NCBI GenBank assembly: GCA_023264995.1
Contig: JAHFUR010000010.1
Span: 1-64,000, forward strand
Direction of reading: 5' to 3'
Source of the DNA: Acidimicrobiia bacterium
GTDB lineage: Bacteria; Actinomycetota; Acidimicrobiia; Acidimicrobiales; AC-14
Length of the DNA stretch: 64,000 bases
Part shown: positions 7,519 to 17,814 of the stretch, piece after piece
How the letters are laid out: each line of letters opens with the position of its first letter
Position numbering within the stretch: position 1 is the stretch's first letter
Position numbers and translations under genes: made by a program
The notes under the pieces: model-generated
Seen by the model: only the letters and a program-made list of their open reading frames with translations
The model's database searches: none
What the model was told of the DNA's origin: nothing

Positions 7519-9798
7519 GTGGACTTCGATCCTGATGTCGGGGTGCTCATCGTGCACGGGATCGGGACCCAGAAGGAGGGTTCCGAGCTACGGCAATGGG
7601 TGGACTCGGTCCTCGGCTACCTCGACGCGTTCCCAGCCGCGGCCGACGGCCCCGACGCCCGCATCCTCCAGGCCGGCCCCGAGGACAAGCTGGTCCGCCT
7701 GCACACGCCGCCGCTGGGAGGCACGACGGCACACCACCGCCAGCGGTGGCTGATTGGCGAGGCCTGGTGGGCCGACGCCTTCGACGTCCCCGACCGGGCT
7801 GAGGTCAGCAAGTGGCTGGTCGGCGTGTCGTCGTGGTTCCTTTACCTGTTCGTCGTCCGGCTGTGGCGACGGTTCCATGTCGATCCCGTGCACATCCTCA
7901 CCGGCCTGTTCGTCGCCGGGTCGGTGTTCATGATCTTCCGGCAGGCGGCTGACCATGGCATCGGCGCCGAGTTCTGGGTGGCCGCCGCCGTGGCCCTCGT
8001 CGTCGTCGTGGTTACGACGGTGCGCAAGGGACGACGTCTCGGCGGGCTCGTGGTCGGGGCGACGTTGCTGATCGGCTACCCGCTGGCCGCGTTGGTCACG
8101 GCTGGCGCGCTGCTCCTGTGGCTGGTCGGCCTGCTCCCGGGCAAGATCTCCGAAAAGGCGAGGGCCACCCAGCTCGGCCTGGCCCAGAGCGTCGGCGACG
8201 TCTACGCCCTGATCGCCAGCCGGCGGCGGGAACAGGCCATGTTCGACGCCATCACCGCCGAGGCCAAGCGCCTGGCCGACGCCAAGGGCATGGAAGGGAA
8301 ACCGCTCGTCCTCCTGGCCCACTCGCAGGGCGCGGCCCTCACCTATCGAGCGCTGAACACCGACAGCGGCCTCGCTGGCGTCCTGGCCGGGCGCAAGGTG
8401 ACCCTGATCACCTACGGCGCCGCCATCGTCCCGGTCCACCTCCTCGAGCAACGCCTGAGCGGCCGGCGGCCCGGGCTCCAGCGCCTGCAAGCCGCCGGCG
8501 GCTTCGTCGGCCTCCTCCTGTTCGCGTTCAGCCTGGTCCGCCTGGCCGCCGACGGCGTCGACACGGTGACGAGGTGGGCGACGAACATCTCCATCCCCCT
8601 CGTCTTCGCCGCCTTCGTCGGCACGTGGTTCCAGGAGCGCAAGGCGCGCGGCGAGGACACCGCGGTGACCGTCTCGTCGAGCCATGACGCGCGGGCCGGC
8701 GACGCCAAAGGATCGGTCACGATCGGCCTGCGCAGCCCGCAAGGTTGCCAACTCCGTTGGGTCGACCTCTGGGCACCGTGGGACCCGGTCCCGAACGGGC
8801 CACTGTCGGTCGCCAACCCGTGCAGCCCGAAGCCCTGCGGCCCCGAAAGCCTCGATCCCCCTTCAGGGACCGACGAGTTCATCTCCTGCCGAGCGGCCAA
8901 CGTGCACCAGCCCTGGCGCGACCATGTCGTCTACCGGGCGAACTACGAGGACGTGGTCAGCCGCTGGGTGGGTGAGATCGCCACCCGAGCGAAACCGGCG
9001 GTCGTGCCCGGCGACGTCGAGCGTCCCGGCAAGGCCGCTGGGTCGGCGAAGGCGGCTCGGACCTGGCGGCTCGAGCGCGGCCGAGACCTGTTCGTCGGCC
9101 AGGTCTTCGCGCTCATTCTCGGGTTCCTGGCGATCGCCAAGCACTGGGACGAGCTCGACGACCTCGGCCGGCAGGTCGCCCGCCGCGTACCGCTCCGCTC
9201 GGCGTTGTCGTCCCTCGGGGACCTGGTGCCGGCGGGCGCCCGCGACGTCGTCTTCGGGCAGCACCGGGATGCCTCCCACCTGCACGGGCTGCTGGTGGCA
9301 CTGGCCCTGCTGCTGGCGGCCATCCTGGTCGCGTCGAAGGTCATGTCGTCGTGGCAGGCGGCGGCAACGAGCGCGTTCCTGTCCGTCAAGGACGGCGCCG
9401 ACCCTCGGGCGCAAGGCTGGCTCCCGGCCGCGATCGCCGCCGCCGTCGCCATGGCCTGCTTCATCGTGTGGGGGTTCGCATTCCACATTGACCTCTCACC
9501 GACCCGTCCCGTCCAGGTGCAACCGGCGGTGCTCGTCGAGGCCTCGAAGGCGACCGGCCCCAGCCCCAAGACCACCGTCCGGTTCGAACCGGTCGGGACC
9601 GGTGACGCCACGCCGGTCGTCGCCAGCCCCGGCAAGAAGCCGACAACCGTGGTGCTGGACGACGCGGTGACCTACCGCATCACGGCAACCGCCACCGGCG
9701 GCAAGGACTGCACTGTCTCCGCCGTCCCGGCGGCGCGACCGGACACCGTCACCGTGAGCTGCACCGCCGCCGGCGCACTCCTGCCGCGCGGGCGCTGA
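7519..9798 (+). CDS. Large membrane protein with lipase-like serine hydrolase domain
   Basis: A 759-residue protein starting at GTG 7519, 8 nt after an AAAGGGGG Shine-Dalgarno sequence. The N-terminus has VGVLIVHGIGTQKEGSEL, the oxyanion strand of alpha/beta hydrolases, and near residue 265 lies VLLAHSQGAALTYRAL with the nucleophile Ser in H-S-Q-G. At least three transmembrane segments lie between them (FLYLFVVRLW; VAAAVALVVVVVTTV; AALVTAGALLLWLVGLL) and more follow (LLVALALLLAAILVAS; AIAAAVAMACFIVWGF), ending in an extracellular beta-rich tail of about 110 residues. Family members are described only as hypothetical hydrolases. The substrate is unknown; a lipid or ester is likely. Confidence 0.65.
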   Translation: MDFDPDVGVLIVHGIGTQKEGSELRQWVDSVLGYLDAFPAAADGPDARILQAGPEDKLVRLHTPPLGGTTAHHRQRWLIGEAWWADAFDVPDRAEVSKWLVGVSSWFLYLFVVRLWRRFHVDPVHILTGLFVAGSVFMIFRQAADHGIGAEFWVAAAVALVVVVVTTVRKGRRLGGLVVGATLLIGYPLAALVTAGALLLWLVGLLPGKISEKARATQLGLAQSVGDVYALIASRRREQAMFDAITAEAKRLADAKGMEGKPLVLLAHSQGAALTYRALNTDSGLAGVLAGRKVTLITYGAAIVPVHLLEQRLSGRRPGLQRLQAAGGFVGLLLFAFSLVRLAADGVDTVTRWATNISIPLVFAAFVGTWFQERKARGEDTAVTVSSSHDARAGDAKGSVTIGLRSPQGCQLRWVDLWAPWDPVPNGPLSVANPCSPKPCGPESLDPPSGTDEFISCRAANVHQPWRDHVVYRANYEDVVSRWVGEIATRAKPAVVPGDVERPGKAAGSAKAARTWRLERGRDLFVGQVFALILGFLAIAKHWDELDDLGRQVARRVPLRSALSSLGDLVPAGARDVVFGQHRDASHLHGLLVALALLLAAILVASKVMSSWQAAATSAFLSVKDGADPRAQGWLPAAIAAAVAMACFIVWGFAFHIDLSPTRPVQVQPAVLVEASKATGPSPKTTVRFEPVGTGDATPVVASPGKKPTTVVLDDAVTYRITATATGGKDCTVSAVPAARPDTVTVSCTAAGALLPRGR

Positions 9799-9810
9799 CG
9801 TCCGGGCCGC

Positions 9811-10314
9811 TCAGACCAGCTCGTCGGCCAGCAGGTCCATGAGCAGGGAGTCGCGCCAGATGCCGTCGGCGGCCTGCTCGTAGCGGCGCATGACACCGAC
9901 GTCGCGGAAGCCGACCTTCCGGTAGGAGGCGATGGCCCGGGCGTTCACGACGGCCGGGTCGATGGTGATCCGGTGGTGGCCGATGTCGTCGAAGAGGTGG
10001 CGGGCGAGGGTGCGCACGGCGTCGGTGCCCAGGCCCCGGTTGCACCAGTCGGGGTGCACGACGATGTCGATGCTGGCGTGGCGGTACTGGGGGTCGGTCT
10101 CCTCGAAGTACTGGATGAAGCCGATCAGGTGGCCGTCCAGCTCGATGACCAGGCCGACCCCGTCGCCCTCGGCGTCGAGCAGGGCGCCGAGGCGCACCCC
10201 GTTGTCGCCCGGCCACCAGGCCGCCACCTCGGGAACGGCGAAGAGGCGGGTCAGGGCGGGGACGTCGCCGGCGGTCACCGGCCTCAGGGTGACCTGGTCG
10301 CCGTGAAGGAGCAT
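9811..10314 (-). CDS. GNAT family N-acetyltransferase (AAC(6')/RimJ-like)
   Basis: A 167-residue protein with the GNAT acetyl-CoA fold. Motif A appears as DIVVHPDWCNRGLGTDAVRTL (pyrophosphate loop RGLGTD) and motif B as NARAIASYRKVGFRDVGVMR. The N-terminus (VTLRPVTAGDVPALTRLFA, then WWPGDN) matches the aminoglycoside 6'-acetyltransferase/RimJ branch, so the acceptor is an amine on a small molecule or a protein N-terminus. It is cytoplasmic. The start ATG 10314 lies only 7 nt from a CAAACT -10-like box (minus strand), pointing to a leaderless transcript divergent from the peptidase gene. Confidence 0.85.
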   Translation of the reverse strand: MLLHGDQVTLRPVTAGDVPALTRLFAVPEVAAWWPGDNGVRLGALLDAEGDGVGLVIELDGHLIGFIQYFEETDPQYRHASIDIVVHPDWCNRGLGTDAVRTLARHLFDDIGHHRITIDPAVVNARAIASYRKVGFRDVGVMRRYEQAADGIWRDSLLMDLLADELV

Positions 10315-10320
10315 GGGCGC

Positions 10321-10327
10321 TAGTTTG
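10321..10327. promoter_or_regulatory. Overlapping divergent -10 boxes of two leaderless genes
   Basis: The gap between the two divergent start codons is 18 bp. On the plus strand TAGTTT (10321-10326) lies 6 nt before ATG 10333. On the minus strand CAAACT (complement of 10322-10327) lies 7 nt before ATG 10314. Neither gene has room for a Shine-Dalgarno sequence. The two -10 elements share the same base pairs, so transcription in one direction should exclude the other. Confidence 0.55.
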
Positions 10328-10332
10328 ACCCG

Positions 10333-10998
10333 ATGCCCGGTCCTTTAGCCCTCGTCGGTGGAGCAGAGTGGCGGGAAGGGTGCACCTTCGACCGCGCACT
10401 GCTCGCTGAGAGCGGTGCCGACGAGGTGCTGGTCCTCCCGACCGCCGCGGCCTACGAGCACCCCGATCGGGCCGTGGACACGGCATCGGAGTGGTTCGCC
10501 GGCCTGGGCGCCAAGGTCCGCGGCCTGATGGTGCTCGCTCGGCCGGACGCCGAGGACCAGGCCAACGTGGCCGCCATCCGCGACGCCCGGTTCATCTACC
10601 TGGCCGGTGGCTCCCCGCTGCACCTGCGCTCGGTGCTCAAGGACTCCGCCGCCTGGGACGCCCTTTGCCAGGCCTGGCGGGGCGGCGCCGTCCTGGCCGG
10701 CTCGTCCGCCGGCGCCATGGCCCTGTGCGACCCCATGGTCGACCCCAGGGGCGGCGCGTTCACCCTCGGCCTCGGCCTCCTGGCCCAGGTGGCCGTCATC
10801 CCCCACCACGACACCTGGTCGGCGGAAAAGGCCAAGCGCACCATCACCCTGGCCGCCAAGGGGGTCCCGATCGTCGCCATCGACGAGCGGACCGCGCTCA
10901 TCCGGGCCGCCGACGGCACCTGGTCGGTCGACGGTGTGGGCAGCGTGGTGGTCTTCGTCGACGGCCACGAAGCCGGCCTCGACGCCCTGCCCGCCTAG
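10333..10998 (+). CDS. Cyanophycinase-like peptidase S51 / type 1 glutamine amidotransferase-like protein
   Basis: A 221-residue protein of the S51 (dipeptidase E/cyanophycinase) fold. The nucleophile elbow is AGSSAGAMAL, with Ser as nucleophile, and it is preceded by FIYLAGGSPLHLRSVL, the family's GG-P motif. Further motifs are VLPTAAAYEHPDRAVD and AVIPHHDTW. Members cut beta-Asp-Arg or Asp-X dipeptides. It lacks a signal peptide. Transcription appears leaderless from the TAGTTT box in the 18-bp divergent gap. A long inverted repeat 12 bp past the stop probably ends the transcript. Confidence 0.8.
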   Translation: MPGPLALVGGAEWREGCTFDRALLAESGADEVLVLPTAAAYEHPDRAVDTASEWFAGLGAKVRGLMVLARPDAEDQANVAAIRDARFIYLAGGSPLHLRSVLKDSAAWDALCQAWRGGAVLAGSSAGAMALCDPMVDPRGGAFTLGLGLLAQVAVIPHHDTWSAEKAKRTITLAAKGVPIVAIDERTALIRAADGTWSVDGVGSVVVFVDGHEAGLDALPA

Positions 10999-11010
10999 CC
11001 GGATCCCCAC

Positions 11011-11058
11011 AACTGGTGACGGATCTGGGGACCAGGGCCCCCGTTTGCGTCACCAGTT
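11011..11058. terminator. Bidirectional hairpin between convergent genes
   Basis: A perfect 11-bp inverted repeat (AACTGGTGACG at 11011-11021 against CGTCACCAGTT at 11048-11058) encloses a GC-rich 26-nt loop. It lies exactly between the stop codons of two convergent genes. There is no U-tract on either strand, so it would be a bidirectional structure of the non-canonical actinobacterial kind. Confidence 0.55.
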
Positions 11059-11073
11059 CGGTGGGGGGGCGCC

Positions 11074-11628
11074 CTACGACTCGGCGATGGTCACCGTCTC
11101 CATGAACACCTTCTGCTTGGGCGTGCCGGCGCCGGGGGTGCCGACCTTCTCCAGCTCCCGTACGACGTCGAGGCCGTCGATCACCTTGCCGAAGAGGGAG
11201 TAGCTGGGCGGGAGGGCCATCCCGCTGGCCCCGCAGATGATGAAGAACTGGCTGCCGTTGGTGTTGGGGCCGGCGTTGGCCATGGCCAGGGAGCCCATCT
11301 CGTAGCGGCCGGCGCGGGGCAGCTCGTCGGCGAACTTGTAGCCCGGGCCGCCCATGCCGTTGCCCTGGGGGTCGCCACCCTGGATCACGAAGCCGGGGAT
11401 GATGCGGTGAAAGGTGACCTCGTCGTAGTAGTGGTAGCGGGCCAGGAACACGAAGTTGTTCACCGTCTTGGGCGCAGCGATGGGGTTGAGGGCGATGGTC
11501 ATCGTGCCCTTGTTGGTCACCATCGTGGCCAGGTAGGCCTTGGCCGGGTCGATGCACATCGGCGGCGGGGCACCGAACTTCTGGGTCTTGGGACTGGAGC
11601 CGTCGGCGGCGGGGCACTCGGAAGGCAT
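11074..11628 (-). CDS. Peptidyl-prolyl cis-trans isomerase, cyclophilin type (soluble copy)
   Basis: A 184-residue cyclophilin. Active-site segments are present: FHRIIPGFVIQGGDP (Arg and Phe), MANAGPNTNGSQFFI (Gln-Phe-Phe), and YSLFGKVIDGLDVV. It catalyses proline isomerisation. It starts at ATG 11628, three bases after the stop of the membrane-anchored paralogue, so the two are co-transcribed tandem duplicates. Both share a CPxxDGS...PPMC leader, but this copy lacks the transmembrane anchor and any signal peptide. As drawn it would stay in the cytoplasm. Confidence 0.93.
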   Translation of the reverse strand: MPSECPAADGSSPKTQKFGAPPPMCIDPAKAYLATMVTNKGTMTIALNPIAAPKTVNNFVFLARYHYYDEVTFHRIIPGFVIQGGDPQGNGMGGPGYKFADELPRAGRYEMGSLAMANAGPNTNGSQFFIICGASGMALPPSYSLFGKVIDGLDVVRELEKVGTPGAGTPKQKVFMETVTIAES

Positions 11629-11631
11629 GGC

Positions 11632-12468
11632 TCAGGTCTCCTTGATGGTGATCGAGTTGATCTTCACGACCTCGCTGGGCTTGCCGTCCTGGGTGCCGGC
11701 GATCCCGACCTCGTCGATGGCCTTGACCACCTCGAGGCCCTGGGTCACCTGGCCGAACAGCGAGTAGCTGGGCGGGAGGCTGGCGCCGGCGTCGCCGGTG
11801 ACGACGAAGAACTGGCTGCCGTTGGTGTTGGCGCCCGAGTTGGCCATGGCCAGGGAGCCGACCTTGTACTGGCCGGCCTTGGGCAGCTCGTCCTCGAACT
11901 TGTAGCCGGGGCCGCCGAGACCGCTCTGCTGGGGGTCGCCGCCCTGGATCACGAAGCCGGGGACGATGCGGTGGAAGGCGATGCCGTCGAAGTACTTGTA
12001 CCGGGCCAGGACGACGAAGTTGTTCACCGTCTTGGGGGCACCCTTCACGTCGAGGGCCACGATCATCAGGCCCTTGGTGGTCTGGATTTCGGCCGTGTAG
12101 GTCTTGGTGGCGACCACGCACATCGGCGGCGCCTTCTCGAAGCTGGTGGTGCGCTGGGCCGAGCCGTCGGTGGGCGGGCAGGGCGTGTCGCCCTTGATGG
12201 CGGCGCCGGCGGCCAGGGCGGGCAGCTCGACCGGCTTCTTGGTGGCCGCCGCCGCGCCGGCGACGGTGGTGCTCGACCCCGTGCTCTCGACCTTCTTGTC
12301 GCTGCCGCCGCTATTGACCAGCACGGCGACGCCGGCGATCAGCACGAGGGCCAGGAAACCGCCGGCGATGGCCCGGGCCCGGGCCTGCTGGCGCTTCCTC
12401 GCTGCGGCCATGGCGGCCTGCCGGGCCTGCTGGCCCTGGCGCTTGCGGTCGCGCTTCTGAGTTGGCAA
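11632..12468 (-). CDS. Peptidyl-prolyl cis-trans isomerase, cyclophilin type (membrane-anchored)
   Basis: A 278-residue protein: a strongly basic N-terminus (MPTQKRDRKRQGQQARQAAM), one transmembrane helix at about residues 34-52 (AIAGGFLALVLIAGVAVLV), a Ser/Thr/Ala linker, then a cyclophilin domain from about residue 110. The domain has FHRIVPGFVIQGGDP and MANSGANTNGSQFFVV. The enzyme domain should face outside the membrane and help fold secreted proteins, a layout common in actinobacteria. It is the first gene of the tandem pair; lysC starts 111 bp away on the other strand. Confidence 0.93.
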   Translation of the reverse strand: MPTQKRDRKRQGQQARQAAMAAARKRQQARARAIAGGFLALVLIAGVAVLVNSGGSDKKVESTGSSTTVAGAAAATKKPVELPALAAGAAIKGDTPCPPTDGSAQRTTSFEKAPPMCVVATKTYTAEIQTTKGLMIVALDVKGAPKTVNNFVVLARYKYFDGIAFHRIVPGFVIQGGDPQQSGLGGPGYKFEDELPKAGQYKVGSLAMANSGANTNGSQFFVVTGDAGASLPPSYSLFGQVTQGLEVVKAIDEVGIAGTQDGKPSEVVKINSITIKET

Positions 12469-12579
12469 TGCGATCCTTCCCGCGGGCGGCGCCGCATCGT
12501 CACCGGCGGTGGGGGCCCTGCCCCACCTGGCGCTGTTGGTCCAAGACCGTAATCGGCGCTGCTACCGTGAGTCCCGCCA

Positions 12580-15231
<2,652 letters not shown>

Positions 15232-15255
15232 TGCCCCGCTGACCTTCGTCGGCAC

Positions 15256-17025
15256 ATGATCCTCGTCGACGTCGACAAGGCCACCGTCCGCCGGCCGGAC
15301 CGGCCGCTGTTCGAGGGCCTCTCGGTGACGGTCCACTCCGGCGACCGGCTCGGCGTCGTCGGGCGCAACGGCACCGGCAAGTCGACCCTCCTCCGGATCC
15401 TGGCCGCCGAGGGCACGCCCGAGGAGGGCGTGGTCCGGCGCGGGCGCGACGTGCGCGTCGGCTACCTCGACCAGGAGCCCGTCCTGCCCCCGGGCACGGT
15501 GCGCGACGCCGTCGGCCAGCACTGGGAGGCGGCGGCCATCCTCGAGCACCTGGGTATGGGAGCGGTGGCCGGCGATGACGTGGCCACCCTCTCCGGCGGG
15601 CAGACCAAACGGGTGGCCCTGGCCCGGGTGCTGGTCTCCGAGGTCGACCTGCTCGTCCTCGACGAGCCGACCAACCACCTCGATGTCGAAGCCATCGCCT
15701 GGCTGGAGGCCCGCCTGGCCACCTTCCGGGGCGGGCTGGTCCTGGTGACCCACGACCGGCACGTGCTCGACCGGGTGACGACCCGGATCCTCGAGCTCGA
15801 AGGGGGCGCCGGCCGGGTGCACGACGGCGGCTACGCCAGCTACCTGGCCGACCGCAGCGAACGGGCCGAGCGCGATGCCAGCACCGAGGCCGTCCGTCGC
15901 AACCTGGCCAAGGCCGAGCTGGCATGGCTGCGCCGGGGGGCGCCGGCCCGGACCCGCAAGCCCAAGGCCCGCATCGCCTCGGCCACGGCCATCGTCGAAG
16001 GGGGACCGGCCGCCGCCCGCGCTGCGGCGCCGGAGCTGGGCGCCGCCGGCGCCGGCATGAGCACCCCCCGCCTGGGTGACCTGGTGATCACCCTGACCGG
16101 CGCCGGCCACCGCTACGGCGACGCCGCCGACTGGCTGTTCCGGGGTGTGGACCTCGACCTGGAACCGGGCGGGAGGCTCGGCATCCTCGGCCCCAACGGC
16201 TCGGGCAAGTCCACGCTGCTCGAGATCATCGCCGGCCGGCTGGCGCCGGCCGAGGGCACCATGCGGACGGCGCCGACCGTACGCCTGGGGTACTACCGGC
16301 AGGCGGGCATGGAGCTCGACCCCGCCCAGCGGGTGCGCGAAGCGGTCGCCGCGCCGGCCACCCAGCCCAACTGGGAGCAGGCCCGCCTCATGGAGCGTTT
16401 CCTGTTCGACAACGACATCCAGCAGGCGCCGATCGGCATCCTGTCGGGCGGTGAGCGCCGGCGGCTACAGCTGCTGCTCGTCCTCACCCGCATGCCCAAC
16501 GTCCTCCTGCTCGACGAGCCCACCAACGACCTCGACCTCGACACCCTCCGCGCCCTCGAAGACCATCTGGAGACCTGGCCCGGGTCACTCGTCGTCGTGA
16601 GCCACGACCGTGCCCTCCTCGAGCGCACCGTCGAGGACGTGCTCGTCCTCGACGGCCGCGGGCGGGCAACGGTGGCCCTGAACGGGTATGCGGACTACGT
16701 CGCCACGAAGGGGGCGGCACCGAAGTCGGCCGCTCCGAGGTTGGCGGCCCCGGCCAAGGCCGCCACGCCGGCGCCCGCGGCCACTGCCCCTCCGGCGGCC
16801 AAGCCCCGGTCAGCCAGCACCCTGCGCCGGCTCATCGGCGTGGCCGAGCGGGACATGACCGCCGCCGGCGCCGAACGCGACCGGCTGGCGGCCGAGCTGG
16901 GCACCCTCGACCCCTCCGACCACGTGGCCCTGGCCGCGACCGCCCGCGCCCTGGCCACCGCCGAAGCCACCCTGGGCGCGGCCGAAGAGCGGTGGCTTGA
17001 GCTCTCTGGCGAACTGGGCGGCTGA
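15256..17025 (+). CDS. uup: ABC-F family ATPase, Uup type
   Basis: A 589-residue soluble protein with two ATP-binding cassettes. Cassette 1 has GRNGTGKSTLL, LSGGQTKRVALAR and LLVLDEPTNHLD; cassette 2 has GPNGSGKSTLL, LSGGERRRLQLLL and LLLDEPTNDLD. The linker contains ELAWLRRGAPARTRKPKAR, the Uup-type signature. An Ala/Pro-rich stretch leads to a C-terminal coiled coil of about 75 residues (LRRLIGVAERDMTAAGAERD). ABC-F proteins act on ribosomes and Uup has been linked to ribosome maturation and DNA structures. No transmembrane segments. Confidence 0.9.
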   Translation: MILVDVDKATVRRPDRPLFEGLSVTVHSGDRLGVVGRNGTGKSTLLRILAAEGTPEEGVVRRGRDVRVGYLDQEPVLPPGTVRDAVGQHWEAAAILEHLGMGAVAGDDVATLSGGQTKRVALARVLVSEVDLLVLDEPTNHLDVEAIAWLEARLATFRGGLVLVTHDRHVLDRVTTRILELEGGAGRVHDGGYASYLADRSERAERDASTEAVRRNLAKAELAWLRRGAPARTRKPKARIASATAIVEGGPAAARAAAPELGAAGAGMSTPRLGDLVITLTGAGHRYGDAADWLFRGVDLDLEPGGRLGILGPNGSGKSTLLEIIAGRLAPAEGTMRTAPTVRLGYYRQAGMELDPAQRVREAVAAPATQPNWEQARLMERFLFDNDIQQAPIGILSGGERRRLQLLLVLTRMPNVLLLDEPTNDLDLDTLRALEDHLETWPGSLVVVSHDRALLERTVEDVLVLDGRGRATVALNGYADYVATKGAAPKSAAPRLAAPAKAATPAPAATAPPAAKPRSASTLRRLIGVAERDMTAAGAERDRLAAELGTLDPSDHVALAATARALATAEATLGAAEERWLELSGELGG

Positions 17026-17050
17026 CACACCACCCCGGTACGAGGAGACC

Positions 17051-17101
17051 CCTGTCGGCCGTCCGCGCGCCCGGCACTCGGGCACGGGGGCGGCCGGCAG
17101 G
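17051..17101. terminator. Bidirectional hairpin after the ABC-F gene
   Basis: An 11-bp inverted repeat with one G-U pair (CCTGTCGGCCG 17051-17061, CGGCCGGCAGG 17091-17101) around a GC-rich loop. It lies between the convergent ABC-F and SHOCT genes. No U-tract. Confidence 0.45.
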
Positions 17102-17115
17102 AACGGCCCCGTCGC

Positions 17116-17397
17116 TCAGTCGACGGGGAGCCGACCCAGGAGGTCGACCTTCTGCTCCTCGAACTCCTCGTAGGTCATGGTGCCGGCGTCGAAACGCTGG
17201 TGGATCGACTCGATCAGCTTGAGCAGGTCGTCCGCCGACAACTCGCTCGTGCCATCGTCGTTGCTCAGGATGTCGGTGACGTCGTCACCATCGGTGCCTG
17301 AGGCACGTTCTTGGCGCCGCTCGCGCTTGGCGGCTGCTTTGGCCTTCTTATCTCGATCGCGTTGAAGCTTGCTGAAGCTGGTGCGCTGACCGCCCAT
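17116..17397 (-). CDS. SHOCT domain protein
   Basis: A 93-residue soluble protein. The N-terminal 30 residues are Lys/Arg/Ala-rich and helical (KLQRDRDKKAKAAAKRERRQ), followed by an acidic spacer. The C-terminal 40 residues form a SHOCT domain: LSADDLLKLIESIHQRFDAG then TMTYEEFEEQKVDLLGRL. This short C-terminal module is found in many bacterial proteins and may mediate oligomerisation; no function follows from it. It lies 81 bp downstream of the cold-shock gene, beyond that gene's terminator. Confidence 0.75.
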   Translation of the reverse strand: MGGQRTSFSKLQRDRDKKAKAAAKRERRQERASGTDGDDVTDILSNDDGTSELSADDLLKLIESIHQRFDAGTMTYEEFEEQKVDLLGRLPVD

Positions 17398-17430
17398 CTA
17401 TCTCCTTTGGGCCGGTGGGGGTACTCAGAA

Positions 17431-17455
17431 AGCCGCCGACCGGAGGCCGGCGGCT
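17431..17455 (-). terminator. Intrinsic terminator of the cold-shock gene
   Basis: On the minus strand an 8-bp perfect stem (AGCCGCCG/CGGCGGCT) with a 9-nt loop is followed by TTTCT. It sits 23 bp past the cold-shock stop, and is the clearest Rho-independent terminator in the first 20 kb. Confidence 0.75.
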
Positions 17456-17477
17456 CGTCATGCAGAACTGCCGGAGC

Positions 17478-17678
17478 TCAGATGGCCCGGACGTTCTGGG
17501 CTTCCTCACCCTTCCGGCCGGGCGCCACGTCGAACTCGACCTTCTGACCCTCTTCGAGGGAGCGGTAGCCCCGACCCTCGATGTTGGAGTAGTGGACGAA
17601 GACGTCGTCGCCCTGCTCACGCGAGATGAAGCCGTAGCCCTTCTCGGAGTTGAAGAACTTCACAGTTCCTGTTGCCAC
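17478..17678 (-). CDS. cspA: Cold-shock domain protein
   Basis: A 66-residue single CSD protein, exactly the family length. The RNA-binding motifs are both intact: RNP1 KGYGFI and RNP2 DVFVHYS; the start [18 protein letters not shown] is typical. It binds single-stranded RNA and DNA as an RNA chaperone. The start is GTG 17678, and a roughly 50-nt leader separates it from a TAGAAT -10 box, so the message is leadered. The specific paralogue letter is not certain. Confidence 0.95.
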   Translation of the reverse strand: MATGTVKFFNSEKGYGFISREQGDDVFVHYSNIEGRGYRSLEEGQKVEFDVAPGRKGEEAQNVRAI

Positions 17679-17731
17679 GCTGTTCTCTTCTCTTCACTCG
17701 AGCAAGCCCCACTGACTCCCTCGTTCCGTGC

Positions 17732-17737
17732 ATTCTA
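17732..17737 (-). promoter_or_regulatory. -10 box (TAGAAT) of the cold-shock gene
   Basis: TAGAAT on the minus strand about 55 nt before the GTG start gives a leader near 50 nt. A long leader is usual for cold-shock genes. No convincing -35 element is seen. Confidence 0.4.
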
Positions 17738-17814
17738 CGTGAAATGTCGCTGGACGCCCCACCACGGCGCCGGGGTTGCATAGGATGCGACGCCGAGTAG
17801 AGGGGAGGGAAGCC

